Shown here in pieces: positions 1 to 12,897 of a DNA stretch of 64,000 nucleotides; the stretch's first letter is position 1, and each line of letters opens with the position of its first letter. The stretch is taken from the NCBI RefSeq assembly GCF_954871325.1, contig NC_088776.1, forward strand, positions 7,323,985-7,387,984. Direction: 5' to 3'. A program made the translations under genes and the position numbers. This DNA comes from Gordionus sp. m RMFG-2023 (Eukaryota; Nematomorpha; Gordioida; Chordodea; Parachordodidae). Below the pieces are notes generated by a model. That model saw only the letters and a program-made list of their open reading frames with translations, ran no database searches and was not told the DNA's origin.

Positions 1-740
1 ATATTTTTATTGGAGTTATTTTGATTATTATTTGTTAAATGTCGGCTTGTTATAATGTAGATATCGCATGATTCCTTTGTCTCAAAAAAAGAAATGAATG
101 AAGTTTTATAATTACTTCATTTTTTTAACATTATATTTTTTTTGAAAGTTATTTTGCTGACCAATAAATGAGCGTTTTAATGAGATCTAGTTTCCAGTGT
201 AATTTAAATCTATTTTAGAGTCTATGTTGTAGAGTTGTGACATTTAAGCGGTGTTTATAGATATTATTATTAGATCTATATCTTCTATTGTTCCTAGAAG
301 CCGTTGTACCAGTTTTTCTTCCTTATGTGTTCCCATATATTCTGAAATAAATATCACCCTTGAATTAATACTAGTTCTTTCCATTCCTCCTTTATTCCTA
401 TATATTGGATTGTCCTTGAAGTCATATAATTCTGCCTTTTTTTTATTAGCAGGAGAAGCCTTGCACCTATTACATTCCTAATGACTAGTCTCTTATTAAT
501 TATCATCTCATCTGTTACCAGGGATGTATTACGAAGGGGGTTACCGGAAGAGGGCTAAGCCCAACCGCTAATTTTTAAATATTTTTAGCCCCCTTTCCAA
601 ATTTTGAGAAGGGAGGCTCTCCGCCAAAAAATTTCAAAAGTGGTAAATATTAATTTCCTTTTAGTCATAAATTATAATTTTCTCATAATTTTTTTTATAA
701 CCAGATAAAGTTTTTATAGCTTAGAAGATAGAGAAACAAA
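1..740. other. intergenic, no gene recognised
   Basis: AT-rich sequence with no convincing coding frame. A short GC-richer patch around 530-635, with runs of G and C, stands out but matches nothing I recognise. Confidence 0.5.
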
Positions 741-744
741 AAGT

Positions 745-831
745 TTTATTTTTCCATATTTTTATTTTTATTTTTATTTTTATTTTTATTTTTATTTTTA
801 TTTTTATTTTTATTTTTATTTTTTATTTTTA

Positions 832-862
<31 letters not shown>

Positions 863-1205
863 TTTATTTTTATTTTTATTTTTATTTTTATTTTTATTTT
901 TATTTTTATTTTTATTTTTATTTTTATTTTTATTTTTATTTTTATTTTTATTTTTATTTTTATTTTTATTTTTATTTTTATTTTTATTTTTATTTTTATT
1001 TTTATTTTTATTTTTATTTTTATTTTTATTTTTATTTTTATTTTTATTTTTATTTTTATTTTTATTTTTATTTTTATTTTTATTTTTATTTTTATTTTTT
1101 ATTTTTATTTTTATTTTTATTTTTATTTTTATTTTTATTTTTATTTTTATTTTTATTTTTATTTTTATTTTTATTTTTATTTATTTTATTTTTATTTTAT
1201 TTTTA
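745..1205. repeat. (ATTTTT)n hexanucleotide array
   Basis: About 450 bp of near-perfect tandem ATTTTT units. There are only a few length variants (one extra or one missing T) near 820, 858, 1100 and 1180, and the array decays after 1185. The uniformity over some 75 units suggests recent expansion by slippage. The assembled length may be unreliable. Confidence 0.95.
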
Positions 1206-1384
1206 TATTTATTTCATATTTTCATTTTATATTTATTATCAATTCGTTTATTTGAACGTATAAATAAAATCTATATTAAAATGGGACAAAAGGAATATGT
1301 ACAAAAAATTTAAAACAATGAACACCGGGGATGATATAAAGCGAGGAAAAAAATAATAAGTAGAAACGGTCTAGGATAGCTCTT

Positions 1385-2765
1385 TGGCTAGTAGACTACT
1401 ATTTAAGCTGATGTAGAGTGTTTGCTAATTTGAGATCCTCTCTTTTTGAAAAAAGCTAAGGCAGGTTTGCCGAAGGTGGCAAATGTGGAAATGATTGTAA
1501 TGAAATAATGGTCATTAATGATTTCTGTGTATTTCAAGGTTTTAAGCTGTTCCTTCTGGTCAATGATGTTGAGGGTCAATATATGAATAGTCCCATACCA
1601 ATAATTGGCCTCTCCTCCACGGAATTTGAGTGATTCCTTCAGGTCGTTTACCATCAGATCTGAAAAGACCCTGGGGTTTTAATATAGCTGGTATTTGTGC
1701 TAATTTCAAGGTATGTTTGATGATTGAATTCCTGTGTCTGATGAATCAATCATTGCAGGATAGACACTGTTTAGTCTTCCATTAGTGTCAACGGGCGAGT
1801 TGCAACCAGAGCAGATGTAAGGGAGGATGATTTAGTAATTTAGACGAATACTGATGGCGTAGGTAAATTCGGTGTTGGAAAGTTGAGGTTGAAGATTGAG
1901 AGAAGGAATGGCCTCGAGAAACTCATGCCCAGTACCATTGAGTAAGGAAGATAATAGGGTGCAATCAGTTCATTACAAAGAGAGTTTCAGCACAGCGAGC
2001 AACTACCGGAGCATCCCAGTCCTTCTATCTATGGGTTGTGGTGGGATGAGAATCAACATTTATTCAAGTTTTCCATATTTATGGCCTCAATTAAGAAAGG
2101 GTCTTCTTTAGGTTGATGGGCGTTGGTTATATGTCTGACAAGAAACTACTTGATATGAAAGAGGTTATTGCTAGGTCATAGTCTTAAGGAGATCTAATGC
2201 CAAGTCTACCGAATTTGGCAGGGAGCGAAACTTGGGCCCAGTTGAATCTTAGGTTTATTATTTCTTTGGTTAAGTCTTTTATTCCGTGTAAGTTTTTAAT
2301 GGAGAAGGATATTTAAAAATGGGTTTTGAGCGGAGTGTATGAAGAATCCTTAGTAAAAAAGAAATTTTTTTAATAAGAAAAAGTATGTAAAGGGAGCGGA
2401 GTATAGATGTCCTCCAGTTTAAAGGTGATGTCAAGATGGAGTGAAGGAAGATACAAATTGCTTCATGTCCTCCTAAAGGAGAACCTAGATGTGTTAATTC
2501 CTCAAGAGCAGTGAATTTGAAATTATGAGTATTTGGAGCCTTTGAATTCAATTGGATGAATTCGGATTTGTGAATTATGTTAAGTGCTTTATCAATTTCA
2601 CTGCTGGAACCACTTAAAATTATATCATCTGTACCAAGCATGAAGCGATAGAGTACAAGAGGAGTTTATTGATTATTATGTCATTGATTCCAAGACTAAA
2701 AAAGAAGGGATCCTAGGGAGTCTCTTTGTTGAATCGACAAATTCTCATATTATATTTTTTTATTA
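1385..2765 (-). mobile_element. decayed non-LTR (LINE) retrotransposon, 3' part of the reverse-transcriptase ORF
   Basis: Read on the minus strand, this stretch has the parts of a LINE polyprotein in the right order but in several frames. Near 2735-2690 is QQRDSLGSLLFSLGIND, close to the GVQQGDPLGPLLFSLGI block of reverse transcriptases. Next comes the palm motif region RFMLGTDD (about 2650-2625), where YLDD is usual, then LGSPLGG and the helix FLLRILHTLRSKPIF (about 2360-2305). Further downstream, near 1815-1750, is YICSGCNSPVDTNGRL, matching the cysteine-bearing H.C.CG..V...G.H.LSC region of this RT class. The end FGKPALAFFKKRGSQISK (about 1475-1420) matches its usual C terminus. Frames change at least at the palm motif and between 2280 and 1815. 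The 5' half and any endonuclease are absent, as expected for a 5'-truncated, old copy. Confidence 0.8.
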
Positions 2766-2769
2766 ACTA

Positions 2770-3415
2770 AATTAAAAATTTCATTTAACAATTTTTATAT
2801 ATTAAAAATTTCCATTTAACAATTTTATGGATATAATGAAAGGTAAAAATTTTTTTGAAAATATGAAATATTAAAACTAGAATAAATGCTAATAAAAAAG
2901 GTATTGGTTGACGAAGAGGAAGTCATTATAATCGACAGTGATGACCAGCTTTTTATAATTTTACTCTATATAAGTGGCACTGACTATAAGGGTGAGGAAA
3001 TTTTCTCGACATTGAAATATTTTATAAAAAATATATCATTAATATATTAATATTTTAAATACCAAATTTTCATTAAAATTTTTATAAATACATATATATT
3101 TTTCGCCTCTGCTTTATTTATGCATAGAATGATGTTCACCACCAGAAAGCAGAGATGTTTTAAATGACTCTAATTTTAGCTGGCTATGAATTGTCTCTAA
3201 AAAGAAACAGAATTTTAAGCCCATACTATCATCTTATTCTTGATCGAGGTTATAACTTAAGGATAGCTCAATCTTAAAAAAGGTAACTCTTGCCTCAAGA
3301 CTAAGCGAATTATGATTGATAGAATTGAACTGATTTAACAGCACTATAGGCATAGTACAATATAAAAAAATTGTTTAAATAGTAATTTGAAGTTTTCAAA
3401 TAGATAGATTGTTAG
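2770..3415. other. intergenic, nothing recognised
   Basis: Plain AT-rich sequence with short scattered frames. I see no gene, RNA or clear repeat boundary. Confidence 0.4.
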
Positions 3416-4168
3416 TAGTGTTCTTAAACAGCTTGATTTGAACCTATTTTTAAAACCGATTAACTATTTTAACCTGATTAATAATATGCAAGGCTGAAGA
3501 TCTTGCTCATAGATGACACAACGGTTTGGACATCTACTGTGGAAATCTGGAGGCTTAGATAATATTAGTCCGACTACAACAGAGACAACATGAACGAGGG
3601 GGGGGGGGTAGGAGCTTACTCATCCTATAGTTTGAGGGGGGTAGGCGGCTTTAATGGGGTAAGATACATTTTTTGGGGGGTTATATTAAATTTTGAAATC
3701 ACATAGGACAAAATTTATTGCTGTAAAAATTAATACTTTTATTTTAGACCTATTATAATACAATTCATCAACCAAATCTATATATTACAAACAATCATAG
3801 ACATTATTTTTCAAATAAAATTTTATGCTATCCTTACATATGTATTTAGACATTTTCAGCATGCTCATAATAATGAATTCATTGTAAATGATAGGGGTTT
3901 TAATTGAATTTATTTATAAAAAATCTTTATATTCACAAAATGACGATAGTTGGTAGTAGAGATAAAATGTATCATTATAATTAAAAATGTGAAATTAAAA
4001 ATAAGGAAACATCGCTGCTGAAGACGCTGGGAATTTTTTAGAGGGTAGGCATAGGTTTTTGAAGGGGGTTATACATCTAGTGAAAATCCTGTCATGTAGA
4101 CGCTGGGCTACAATAATGAGTTAGCCTTTTTAAAAAATCGGCTCAAATCGAACTGTTTAACAACACTA
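3416..4168. mobile_element. hAT-type MITE, family M1, split by a second MITE
   Basis: The left end TAGTGTTCTTAAACAG and right end CTGTTTAACAACACTA are inverted copies of the M1 terminal repeat. Flanking 8-mers ATTGTTAG (3408-3415) and CTTATTAG (4169-4176) agree at 6 of 8 positions, consistent with an old hAT target duplication. Removing the inner insertion and its duplicated target leaves 219 bp, the length of the intact M1 copy at 12898-13117. Confidence 0.8.
3580..4105. mobile_element. hAT-type MITE nested in the M1 copy
   Basis: The ends are CAGAGACAACATGAACG and, inverted, CAGCGTCTACATGACAG. These share CAG and ACATGA and match at about 13 of 17 positions. Flanking 8-mers GACTACAA (3572-3579) and GGCTACAA (4106-4113) agree at 7 of 8, and they lie inside the M1 sequence. 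The interior (526 bp) has G runs and a second GACGCTGGG near 4023. No coding capacity is seen. Confidence 0.75.
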
Positions 4169-4176
4169 CTTATTAG

Positions 4177-6513
4177 TATTAATCAATTGACAAAAAACAA
4201 TAAATTCTGATATTTTATCAGGTTCTTCTGTGTCTTACAGTGAATCATTTTTTATTTATCATTATAAAATTCTTTACTATGTGGATGCTTTATCCTGAAT
4301 AGTGCTGATGAAAAGGAAATGTCATCTTATGAATTGGAGTGTCGTAGATAATTTAGCCAATTTAGGAGTGAATAATTTATCAAATTTAATAAACCTTCAA
4401 TTTTGAGGATTTTGATCCCCATAACAAAATACGATAAAGGAATTATCGTGGGGAGAATGAAATAACAACCAGATAGAAATGGAACCACTAGTTATTAAAT
4501 TTCAATAAAAATCTACTTATAAATTATATTTAGACTTATATTTTTGAAAATTGTATGATTTAATATAATTATTTTATTCTTTAAAGTAATACATCGAGGA
4601 TGTATTGTAATGGAATTATGTATGTATGCTATCGATTTTGATAAAATCTTCAAATTTATAATTATAAATATTAATTAAAATAATGGGATAAATTAAATTC
4701 TACAAATTTAATGTATAAGCCGCATAATTGTTATCAAATTTTTTGTCATATAAAGACTCTATTCAACATATGAAAGACAGATTATCAGCATTAAAAGCGG
4801 TAATTTATATTATATCAAATCATAATTTTTGCTTTGTAGATAAATTTTTAAATATATATTTATGATAGGATATATTTTACCAATAACATTTTATACAATA
4901 CATAGATTTGAGTTTTGATTTACCACAATTATAAGGATTTATAGAACTGGTCTTTCAAAATTACATTTTTATTAGCAATGAATTATTTTAATATTTTTTA
5001 GAAAACCATCAATAATTTACAATTATAGGTCTCTTTTTAAATTTATATTATTAAATATAAACTTATAAAATAATTTATATGACTACAAAATATTTTATTT
5101 AACAGCATTTATTTTTTAAGGATTGTATTTACTACTACACAGCTATACAATGTATGAGTTTTAGTGCCCCCCACCACCCCTTTTATTTAAAAAAATATTA
5201 TTTAGGTAGGCAGATGGTGGGTAAGGAAAATATTTTTCAGGAGTTTAATTATAAAATATATTGAAGCGAAATAAGGTATTAAACTAATCAATCAGATATT
5301 TTTTAAATGCTGGGTGAATGGGCTAAACCAATTTTGAAATAAATGGTTGAGCAAATTTTAGAAAAAAAGCAATGCACAAGTAGACAGGTTAAATATTCAC
5401 CCATTTGGAAACCTCTACTACACCTATATTCATTTTTGTTTGAAATATGTTCCCAAATACAATACAGTTAACAATACTTATTCATTTTAAAACTTAACAA
5501 ACTTCATGGATCATTATTTATACATTAAGAACAAATTTTTATATAACCATAATGAATTTTTAAATTTCAATTATTAATTTTATATCATGGAAATGATTTA
5601 TGATCTTCAAGGATTTTACTCCTAAACACTTTGTTTATATTATTTTTCTTTGTTAAATTTTTATTTTATTTTTGCATAATTTTGAAAAATTATTCGTCCA
5701 CCAAAAAAAAATCCATGTGAATTTTTCCACATAATATATTACTTTTATTTTTAATTAAAAAACTTACACTAAAAAAAATCATAAATTACACAAATTTTTA
5801 GATAATGTTATGAAAATCCACTAATCATAATTTTAGAATTTTTTTTATTTTATCTGATATTGATCTTCAAGTAAAACCTCTTCTTTATATTCTTATAATT
5901 TAATTGGCAAATTCATTTTCAAGAATCTTTTTTAAAATGAATCTAACTTTTTAGGAAATTCCTTTTGGTATTTCTGATAATAAAATACAAGAAAAAACAG
6001 AAAGAGAGGAAATTTGTTATACAAATTATACTTTTTCACGCTGTCTTTCCTTGGAATCTATCTCTGCTCTTTTTGCCATTTCAGGTTCAAGAAATTTTGT
6101 TCTTCCTATCCCTGATTTTTAAACTAAACTTTTATGATTATAATTGAAGGGAAAGGATTATGCTTATTTCTTTTCCTCAAAATATTTTTTTTGAACATCC
6201 ACTAAATTGCTTTATTTACATGAATGGATGGAATATTCTTAAAAAGTATTCTTCTGAGACTTTATTATTACCATATATGTCTTATTCATTTATATTGCTC
6301 AAAGTTGGAAATTAAATTTAATGACTAAATTTCATAACCTCACAAGTGATTTTTCAGAATCCGCTTAATAAAAGTAAAATTAGCCAATGAAACCTTTTTT
6401 ATCAAATATATAAGAAGTAAAATAGGAAAGCAACTTAAACCATTACCAATCCAATTAGAAAACTAATTGTGACTATCTTTATATTCTGATAAGTTTAAAT
6501 TACATAAAATATA
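4177..6513. other. intergenic, mostly featureless
   Basis: AT-rich with no gene. Around 5285-5415 there is a GC-richer patch ending in CACCCATTTGGAAACCTCTA, which resembles one end of the TAGAGG-terminated hAT-like family seen at 54343 and 56933. Its partner end was not identified. Confidence 0.4.
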
Positions 6514-6521
6514 ATCCTAAT

Positions 6522-7250
6522 TAGGGCTGTGCCGATCCACATATTTTTCACCGATCCAATCCGATATTGCTTTAAAACCGATCCGATACCGATCTGATAT
6601 TTTTACTGATTTTTAATCACCCCCGTTTGAAATGTAATTAAGAAATCAATATTTTTTATGCAAAAAATTGAATTATGAATAATTTAATTTTAATAAAAAA
6701 ATATATATTTAATAATATATAGATTTGATGTTGGAATTATAAAATTGTAATATTTAATATATAAAATTATAATATATTAGATTGTTTTCATAAATATGAG
6801 AGCCTCTAGATTTTCTGGGAATAAGCTTCTACGATATGGACTATCTATATCTCTGAAGGGACTCAGATTATTCCGCAGATAACGCATTTTGCAAAATTAA
6901 TTTTGTCTTTTGTAAATATTTCCATAATTCAGATACCATATTTAAAAAAATTCTTTTATTTAAAGTATAAATAAAAAAATTGGCGTTATTTAAAAAGATT
7001 TAAAATAAATAAAACTTTGGGTGTTCCTTTCTATTTTTATAAAAAAAAAACTTTTAAAATACTATAAATCTTTTTTAAAAACGAAATAAAATTAAAAAAT
7101 TATTTAGAAAATATTATAATAATGTAAAATAAATATACATAACATAAAATAAAATAACAAAAAAAGAAAAGTAAAAAGATCGGATCGGGTTTTACAGGTA
7201 TCGGCCCGTTCCGATATTTTTGGAAAACGTTAAATATCGGCACAGCCCTA
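6522..7250. mobile_element. non-autonomous hAT-like element, family X, complete
   Basis: The terminal inverted repeat TAGGGCTGTGCCGAT at 6522 is matched inverted by ATCGGCACAGCCCTA ending at 7250. Both sides are flanked by the identical 8-mer ATCCTAAT (6514-6521 and 7251-7258), a hAT-style target duplication. Sub-terminal regions on both sides repeat GATCGG/CCGATC motifs. The 729 bp interior is AT-rich and has no transposase frame. A second member lies at 54328-56789. Confidence 0.9.
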
Positions 7251-7258
7251 ATCCTAAT

Positions 7259-9555
7259 ATTATTAAAAGAAAACTTTCCCGCTTAATTTTATATCATCAG
7301 TCTAATCTAGATTTATGTAATAAACCTTATTCAATTTCTCAAAAATTGATGCGCTATCTAAATCTTTTCAAAAAAAGGTAGCGCTTAAAAAAAATTAGCG
7401 GCGCTACTTTAACAAAAATCCACTAGATATATCGTGTTCGTAGCTCAATTCTTACGTTTTCTTAGTACGATATTGGCGAACTTCGAAAAATATTGATTTT
7501 AAAAAATAATTATTCCTTTGAAAATAAACTATTAAAAATATATAATATTTTTGTTTGACATCATCAACAACTAACTTTATCAACTTATTTTCAGTTTGTA
7601 TTTGCATAATATTATTTTCATTTTCAACAATCCCCCCCCCTCTTAAAAAAATGCCTGTATTATGAAAAAATATTTCGATAAATAAGTGATTCCCACTAAT
7701 GGTTTGATACCATGAGATAAATATTGTATACATTAAAATGACAATTTTTTTATTTTTAAATATTCTTCTTTTTTTTTGTGATCAATATTTAATATCATGA
7801 AAGGAATCAGCCCAATCGACCACTCTCGTATATATATATATTTTTTTTATTTATGGACAAAATATTCATCATCTGGTCAATAACATTTATATGCAAAATT
7901 GAACAAAATTTTATCCTATATACGAGAGTAGATGTCCGCTAATGGCAGAACTTTCAGGCTATGCCCTGTTAGAATTTAGCATTTGCCCGGCCCGTCCAAT
8001 TAACAAGATTATCCGGTATGGGTCGGTTCGGTTTTCCCTAAAATAAAGGTCAAACCCGAAATATATGTAAATAAACAAATATTTATAATATTGGGGAGTG
8101 GGGTTAAATTAAAAACACTACACTTCATGGATTATAAATTCTATCAAAATATCCAAAGTTATAAATAATCTAGCCAAATAAATTATTTGACCTACCCGGC
8201 TGGGCCTTTCAGACCTCTATACTAGATGTATTTTGAAAAGTTTGACCCTATTTGTAAATTTTTTACCCAGTCTGGCCCTTAAAATAATTTCAAACAAGTT
8301 GTCTGGCCCGGTAATAAATTTTTTTATGAGGGAAAATGTACAAATTTGCATAATTATCAGCTTTAAAAACCATTTTCTAAACTTCATCCTGGTCGATGGA
8401 AATATTTTACCAAATTCTTCTGGCCTGGCTTGGAAAATTTATTTATCTGCCGGTCCGCAGGTTTAGTTATCAGGGCGGGCCATGATCGACCTCTACTACT
8501 ATATACTATATCTCTTATAACCTAACCATCATCGCGCTCATTAAAAATGAGGCCTAACTTATATATAATAGCTTAATACCTTGGCCACGGGATTATGGCA
8601 TATTTTAAATCTTGATCAAGAAGGGGAACAAAATCCATATTTGTATTAACAGACTTACTGGCCCGGACAAAGGGGGCCGTGTAGATTACAAAATCTGGGC
8701 CGAGCCGATCTAAATTTAAAAATCAGTTGGAAAATCATATAATTGGACATTTAATATTCATTTACTGGTCATATTTTCCATTTCAAACAAGTTTTACATA
8801 ATACAGCAAAAATTATGGCTTGGAAATGATGATTTTTAAGGGCCGAACCCTGTAATAGGCATTAGATATATTTGGGTGTAATTTTTTTTTAATAGTTCCC
8901 TCGTTCGTCGATGTAAATCAATATCGAATATTTGTTTAATTTGCAGTAATTTAATAGCACAAATATGATCCATTGTCGTATTGCTTTAATTTAACCTTAT
9001 TCCCTCATTATTTATTTATTTTTTTAAAAAAAGTGTTTGACTTGGCCTCTCCCTATTTTCCTTATCGGGTTACCACGGATTACAGGGTTAACTGTTCGCT
9101 CCTTAGCTGTTTCATTTGTTATCTTTCCGCTAATTATTTTTTTTTGTACGAAAAGCATGGCTGGGGTTTATTCGGACAAAGGAGCCTAAAATTTATTCAT
9201 TCCCCATCATTAATAAACCGAACATTAAAACTGGAAAAAAAATATATTAATAATGAGGAATTTCTATTTTGCTAAAACTAATCCCATTTTATATTTTTTT
9301 TTTATTCCGACAAAGACAAACCCCCCTCTCTATTGATTTATTGATTTCGAAATATTTTATCCAATAAAAGAAAAAAAAATATAAAATAAATTCATAAATT
9401 ATTTACTAAAAAAAAATAACGTTTCTTTTTTTTGCTGTATTTTATTCCGTTAATGATAATCGTTTGTTTAAATAAAACCAGAAATTGTTTTTTCTTTCAA
9501 ATTTAAACATTTTTTACAAAATACATAACATAATATTTCCGTTATTGATTTGAGG
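7259..9555. other. intergenic with fragments of TAGAGG/CCCGGCC-type hAT-like ends
   Basis: No gene. A short inverted repeat, ACTCTCGTATATA near 7820 and TATATACGAGAGT near 7916, bounds about 110 bp. Between about 7925 and 8700 several GC-rich pieces (GCCCGGCCCG, CCCGGCTGGGCC, GGGCGGGCCATGATCGACCTCTA, GGCCCGGAC) look like ends of the TAGAGG family. One plausible element runs about 7927-8498, but no target duplication was found, so borders are uncertain. Confidence 0.45.
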
Positions 9556-9724
9556 TAGTGTCTGTTAAACGGCCGCTTTATTACGCGAGCCTGAAGATTT
9601 TGCTCATGAATGGCAGAAAGATTTGGAACACCTATCAACGAAATCTCGAGGCTTTGCATAATATTGTTTTGGCGAAAATATTAATTCGAAAAAATCGGCT
9701 AGATAGAACCATTTAACAATACTA
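9556..9724. mobile_element. M1 MITE copy, internally deleted
   Basis: It starts TAGTGTCTGTTAAACGG and ends CCATTTAACAATACTA. Flanking 8-mers are ATTTGAGG and ATTTGAAG (7 of 8). At 169 bp it lacks about 50 bp of the 220 bp family length, mostly from the left arm. Confidence 0.75.
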
Positions 9725-9732
9725 ATTTGAAG

Positions 9733-11620
9733 CACCCCCCCCCCTCCACATCAAATTGTTTTAATTGATTGATTATTGATGGTTTTAAAAATGAATTCCG
9801 AGAAGCGAAATCACCCTAGGGAAATGTGTTCAAATTAGAGAGTTTATAATTTATTATTTATATTGGTTAAAAAAAGTAAAATAAATTGAATGATATATTA
9901 TGTCGAAAATATTTTTAAAAGCGATTATTTTTTTTATTATCGATCTTCAAAAATAAACATATAATATATATACAAAATTTTGAAAAATCAAAATTTACAA
10001 AAAAAAAAATTTTTTTTTTCCCTTTGTTTGTAGTTTCACTAGATTTTTCCAACAAAATATATTTTTTTTTATCATTAAAAAAAAATTAATTGGATAGGAG
10101 GGGATGTGATTACTAGGACAGACAGATAACGAAAAGATGGGAAAAGAATCCCATTTTCCCTTTTAAGAACTAACAAAAAAAACACTTTACTTTTAAAAGA
10201 TACATATTTATAAGCAATTAGTTTAATGTCTGTTTTTTATCATGATAAATTTTAAAATGTTTGAAGTGGAGGTCTTAAATGTTATACTCCATACCTCTGC
10301 TCATCGCAATTAATTTTAACAGGCCTTTTAACGTGATGAGCAATTTACATAACATGGGATACCTTCTCTCTTTTTTTTATTACATAAAATTGTGTTCCTT
10401 TTTTTTGTTTTATATTTCAATTTTAAAACCAATAAAAAAAAACCAATTTTTAATCTTTTTTGCGATTTTAAAAATTTATTACTCCCCCCTCCCTCCTCCC
10501 CTTTTGAGAAAAATTTCGTTTGAACAAAGAAAGTAACTGAAATAGTTGAATGAATGAATGAATAATAACTTGAGATTAAATTCTGTATACCGCTCTTTCA
10601 CCATCAACTGTTACCGAAAATAAATACTTTATTACGGCAAAACAGCAATAATTTATATAGCAAAATTATTCAAAGATAATTAACGAAATCGGAAAAATTA
10701 TACGCGCGGAAGGATAATGTAAACAATTTTATGGTTAATCGTGAAAAATAATACTCATAAAAAACATTGAAGGAAAACAAAATAATCTAGAAAATTTTGT
10801 CAAGGTTCGAATCTATCCGATACCGACCGACCAAATGGAAAATTTTATCAAGAGTTGTGCTGAGTATAATAAGAACGCAGCGAGGCCAGGGAAATTTAAT
10901 CGAATAGTTGGGAACTTGCCGTTATTCTATCTATACACTTTTTCCTAGCTAGGTAACTAAAACTCTTTCCTGTCCATCGGTATTTGTTGTAAAACCCTTT
11001 ATCGTTTCAATCGACATCGATAATTCCATCGCATCCTGGAATTCAATGTTCTTATGTACCAGTTACTTTTGCGTAGTCTTTATTATACAGATCCAATCTT
11101 CTAGTATCAACAGAGTCAGCTATACCAAGCTCCCAATTATGGTGGCCGCTCGTGATATTCTTTTGCATTCCGCTCATGGGTCTCCTTCCAATCTTTTACC
11201 AAATGCCAGTTCTGCATGGGCACAGTTTTAGGAATGAATCTTCAACGACAATTTATACGAATCCAGTGAGACAATTAATTCTGAAGATTTTCTGAATGTT
11301 CCTCTGTTCTTGAATGTTATTAAAGCGGCCTTTTCGATATACTGTAGGTCCAATATCAGTTTATTCTAATAAAATTACCTTTACATCCACTTTTTATTTA
11401 ACAATTTTTATTATAGATATTAATTTATTTGTCTATTTGCTTGGCCACCATTTTGTCAGAAACTCTGGAACTAGGATAGTTATTCTACTAAATAAGTTAC
11501 AATTTAAAATCATTTTATATCAAGAAAAAACTTGGTAATAATGTATCGCTGTTGAACGTTATTGTTTTTATTAAAAATGTTAGATAGCGTCGTAAATTAT
11601 CCTTCTATGCAAAAATTAAT
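9733..11620. other. intergenic, one GC-richer island
   Basis: AT-rich sequence with low-complexity T runs. About 10800-11250 is richer in GC and in mixed codons than its surroundings, but neither strand gives a frame I recognise. It could be a decayed element, a regulatory stretch or an untranslated exon. Confidence 0.35.
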
Positions 11621-11624
11621 CGTC

Positions 11625-11815
11625 GATTTCACGTAGCGTTTGTGGTCAGCAATTTCAGATATCAATCACCGATAGATCTGGGTTCGAATCCAGATTCCGG
11701 GTTCTTTTCCGAAGCTAAGTAAGTGGATAGGTGCTACGCAGTATGATGTATAGAATATTGGAAGCGACCTCATAATTCCACTAATAAAATCAAAACAAGA
11801 AGGGGTCTTATTAGC
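11625..11815 (+). mobile_element. tRNA-derived SINE, copy 1
   Basis: A B-box consensus GGTTCGAATCC lies at 11681-11691 inside a perfect T-arm stem (TCTGG / CCAGA). An A-box-like TGGTCAGCAA lies at 11643. The acceptor ends do not pair, so this is not a tRNA gene. The tail, GACCTCATAATTCC to GGGGTCTTATTA (about 11766-11812), recurs in related form behind the tRNA-like head at 39476, which is the main reason to call both SINEs. Confidence 0.6.
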
Positions 11816-12897
11816 AAATTGTTATAAGGTGATCTATGATATATATAATTGCCCAGATAATAAATATTATCCCCAACATTATAATTTCGCAAAATATATA
11901 TTTTAAAATCAATTTACTTTTAATCGAAATTTTAAACCTTAAAAATAATAACAATATAAATTTAAAATAAATATAATCTTTTTAGCAAAACATGTCCCTT
12001 AAGGCTTAATAATAAAATCGACATTTGAATAAAAATACCATGTTCAGTTTACAAAACCTCAACTTAACACTACCTACCAAGGTTTGTCGGCGAATTACAC
12101 GTGGTAATATTGTTAAAAACATCTGATTTGGAGTGATTCTTCTAGTAAATAGTGGTCTAATTAACCCCTTTTTATAACAAGATTAATTATTTAATCACCT
12201 AGACAAGTCTGAGGAGTGTTTTATGATGATGTTTTGAAGAAAATCTGGCGGATGAGGATGAAGGTTATAGTTTAATATTTTATTTACTTGATTACAGATT
12301 TAGCCTTTTTTGTAATTTCATCAAAATATTCTTTGTAACAGGAGTATATTTGGACAATTGCTCTATTTTTAGCGTCCAAAGTTTTTAATTGCTTCAGTCG
12401 CGGTTTTTTATATCAATCCCCGAGCAATAGTTTCCCCATCATCTATACAGAATTCCGAATTTCTTGGACTCCATTAGGGGATCCAATACCCGATTCTTGG
12501 CTTATTAATAATCGTGCATGGAATGGTAGAACCCAGGGTAAAGATGTTCGTTCCTGGGTGATTATGCCAGGCATACCGATAGAGATCAAATATGGGATAA
12601 TGGCTAATTTAATATCGCCCATCTGCTGAAGAAACCCGTTCCTGTAAATGGTCGTAGACGCTTCAGATGCAATTGAGCATTTAATTGGCCAATGCATGAT
12701 CAAATCCGGAAAGATAAAGAAAAATATTCGTAGACAGAATTCGCCCTACTCAGTTCCCTCGTAGGATGTTTGATATATTATATCCGCCATTATAAATAAG
12801 CCAAGATCTGAGATTAGGACCCAATAACAAAATTCGGAATTCTATACCGAAAAGCACTGACTTATTATGTGAAACTTTATTGCTCGATGGATATGAC
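11816..12897. other. intergenic, unrecognised island at about 12440-12720
   Basis: AT-rich except for about 12440-12720, which has higher GC and an open minus-strand frame of 86 codons without a recognisable domain. No intron signals tie it to a neighbour. Possibly a relic of an unidentified element. Confidence 0.3.

Noticed and set aside
745-1205. Telomere- or centromere-type satellite
   Set aside because: The unit is a simple hexamer in a unique-sequence context, without neighbouring telomeric or satellite arrays.
7452-7733. 93-codon minus-strand frame next to family X
   Set aside because: Low complexity, includes a homopolymer-encoded GGG run, and matches no family.
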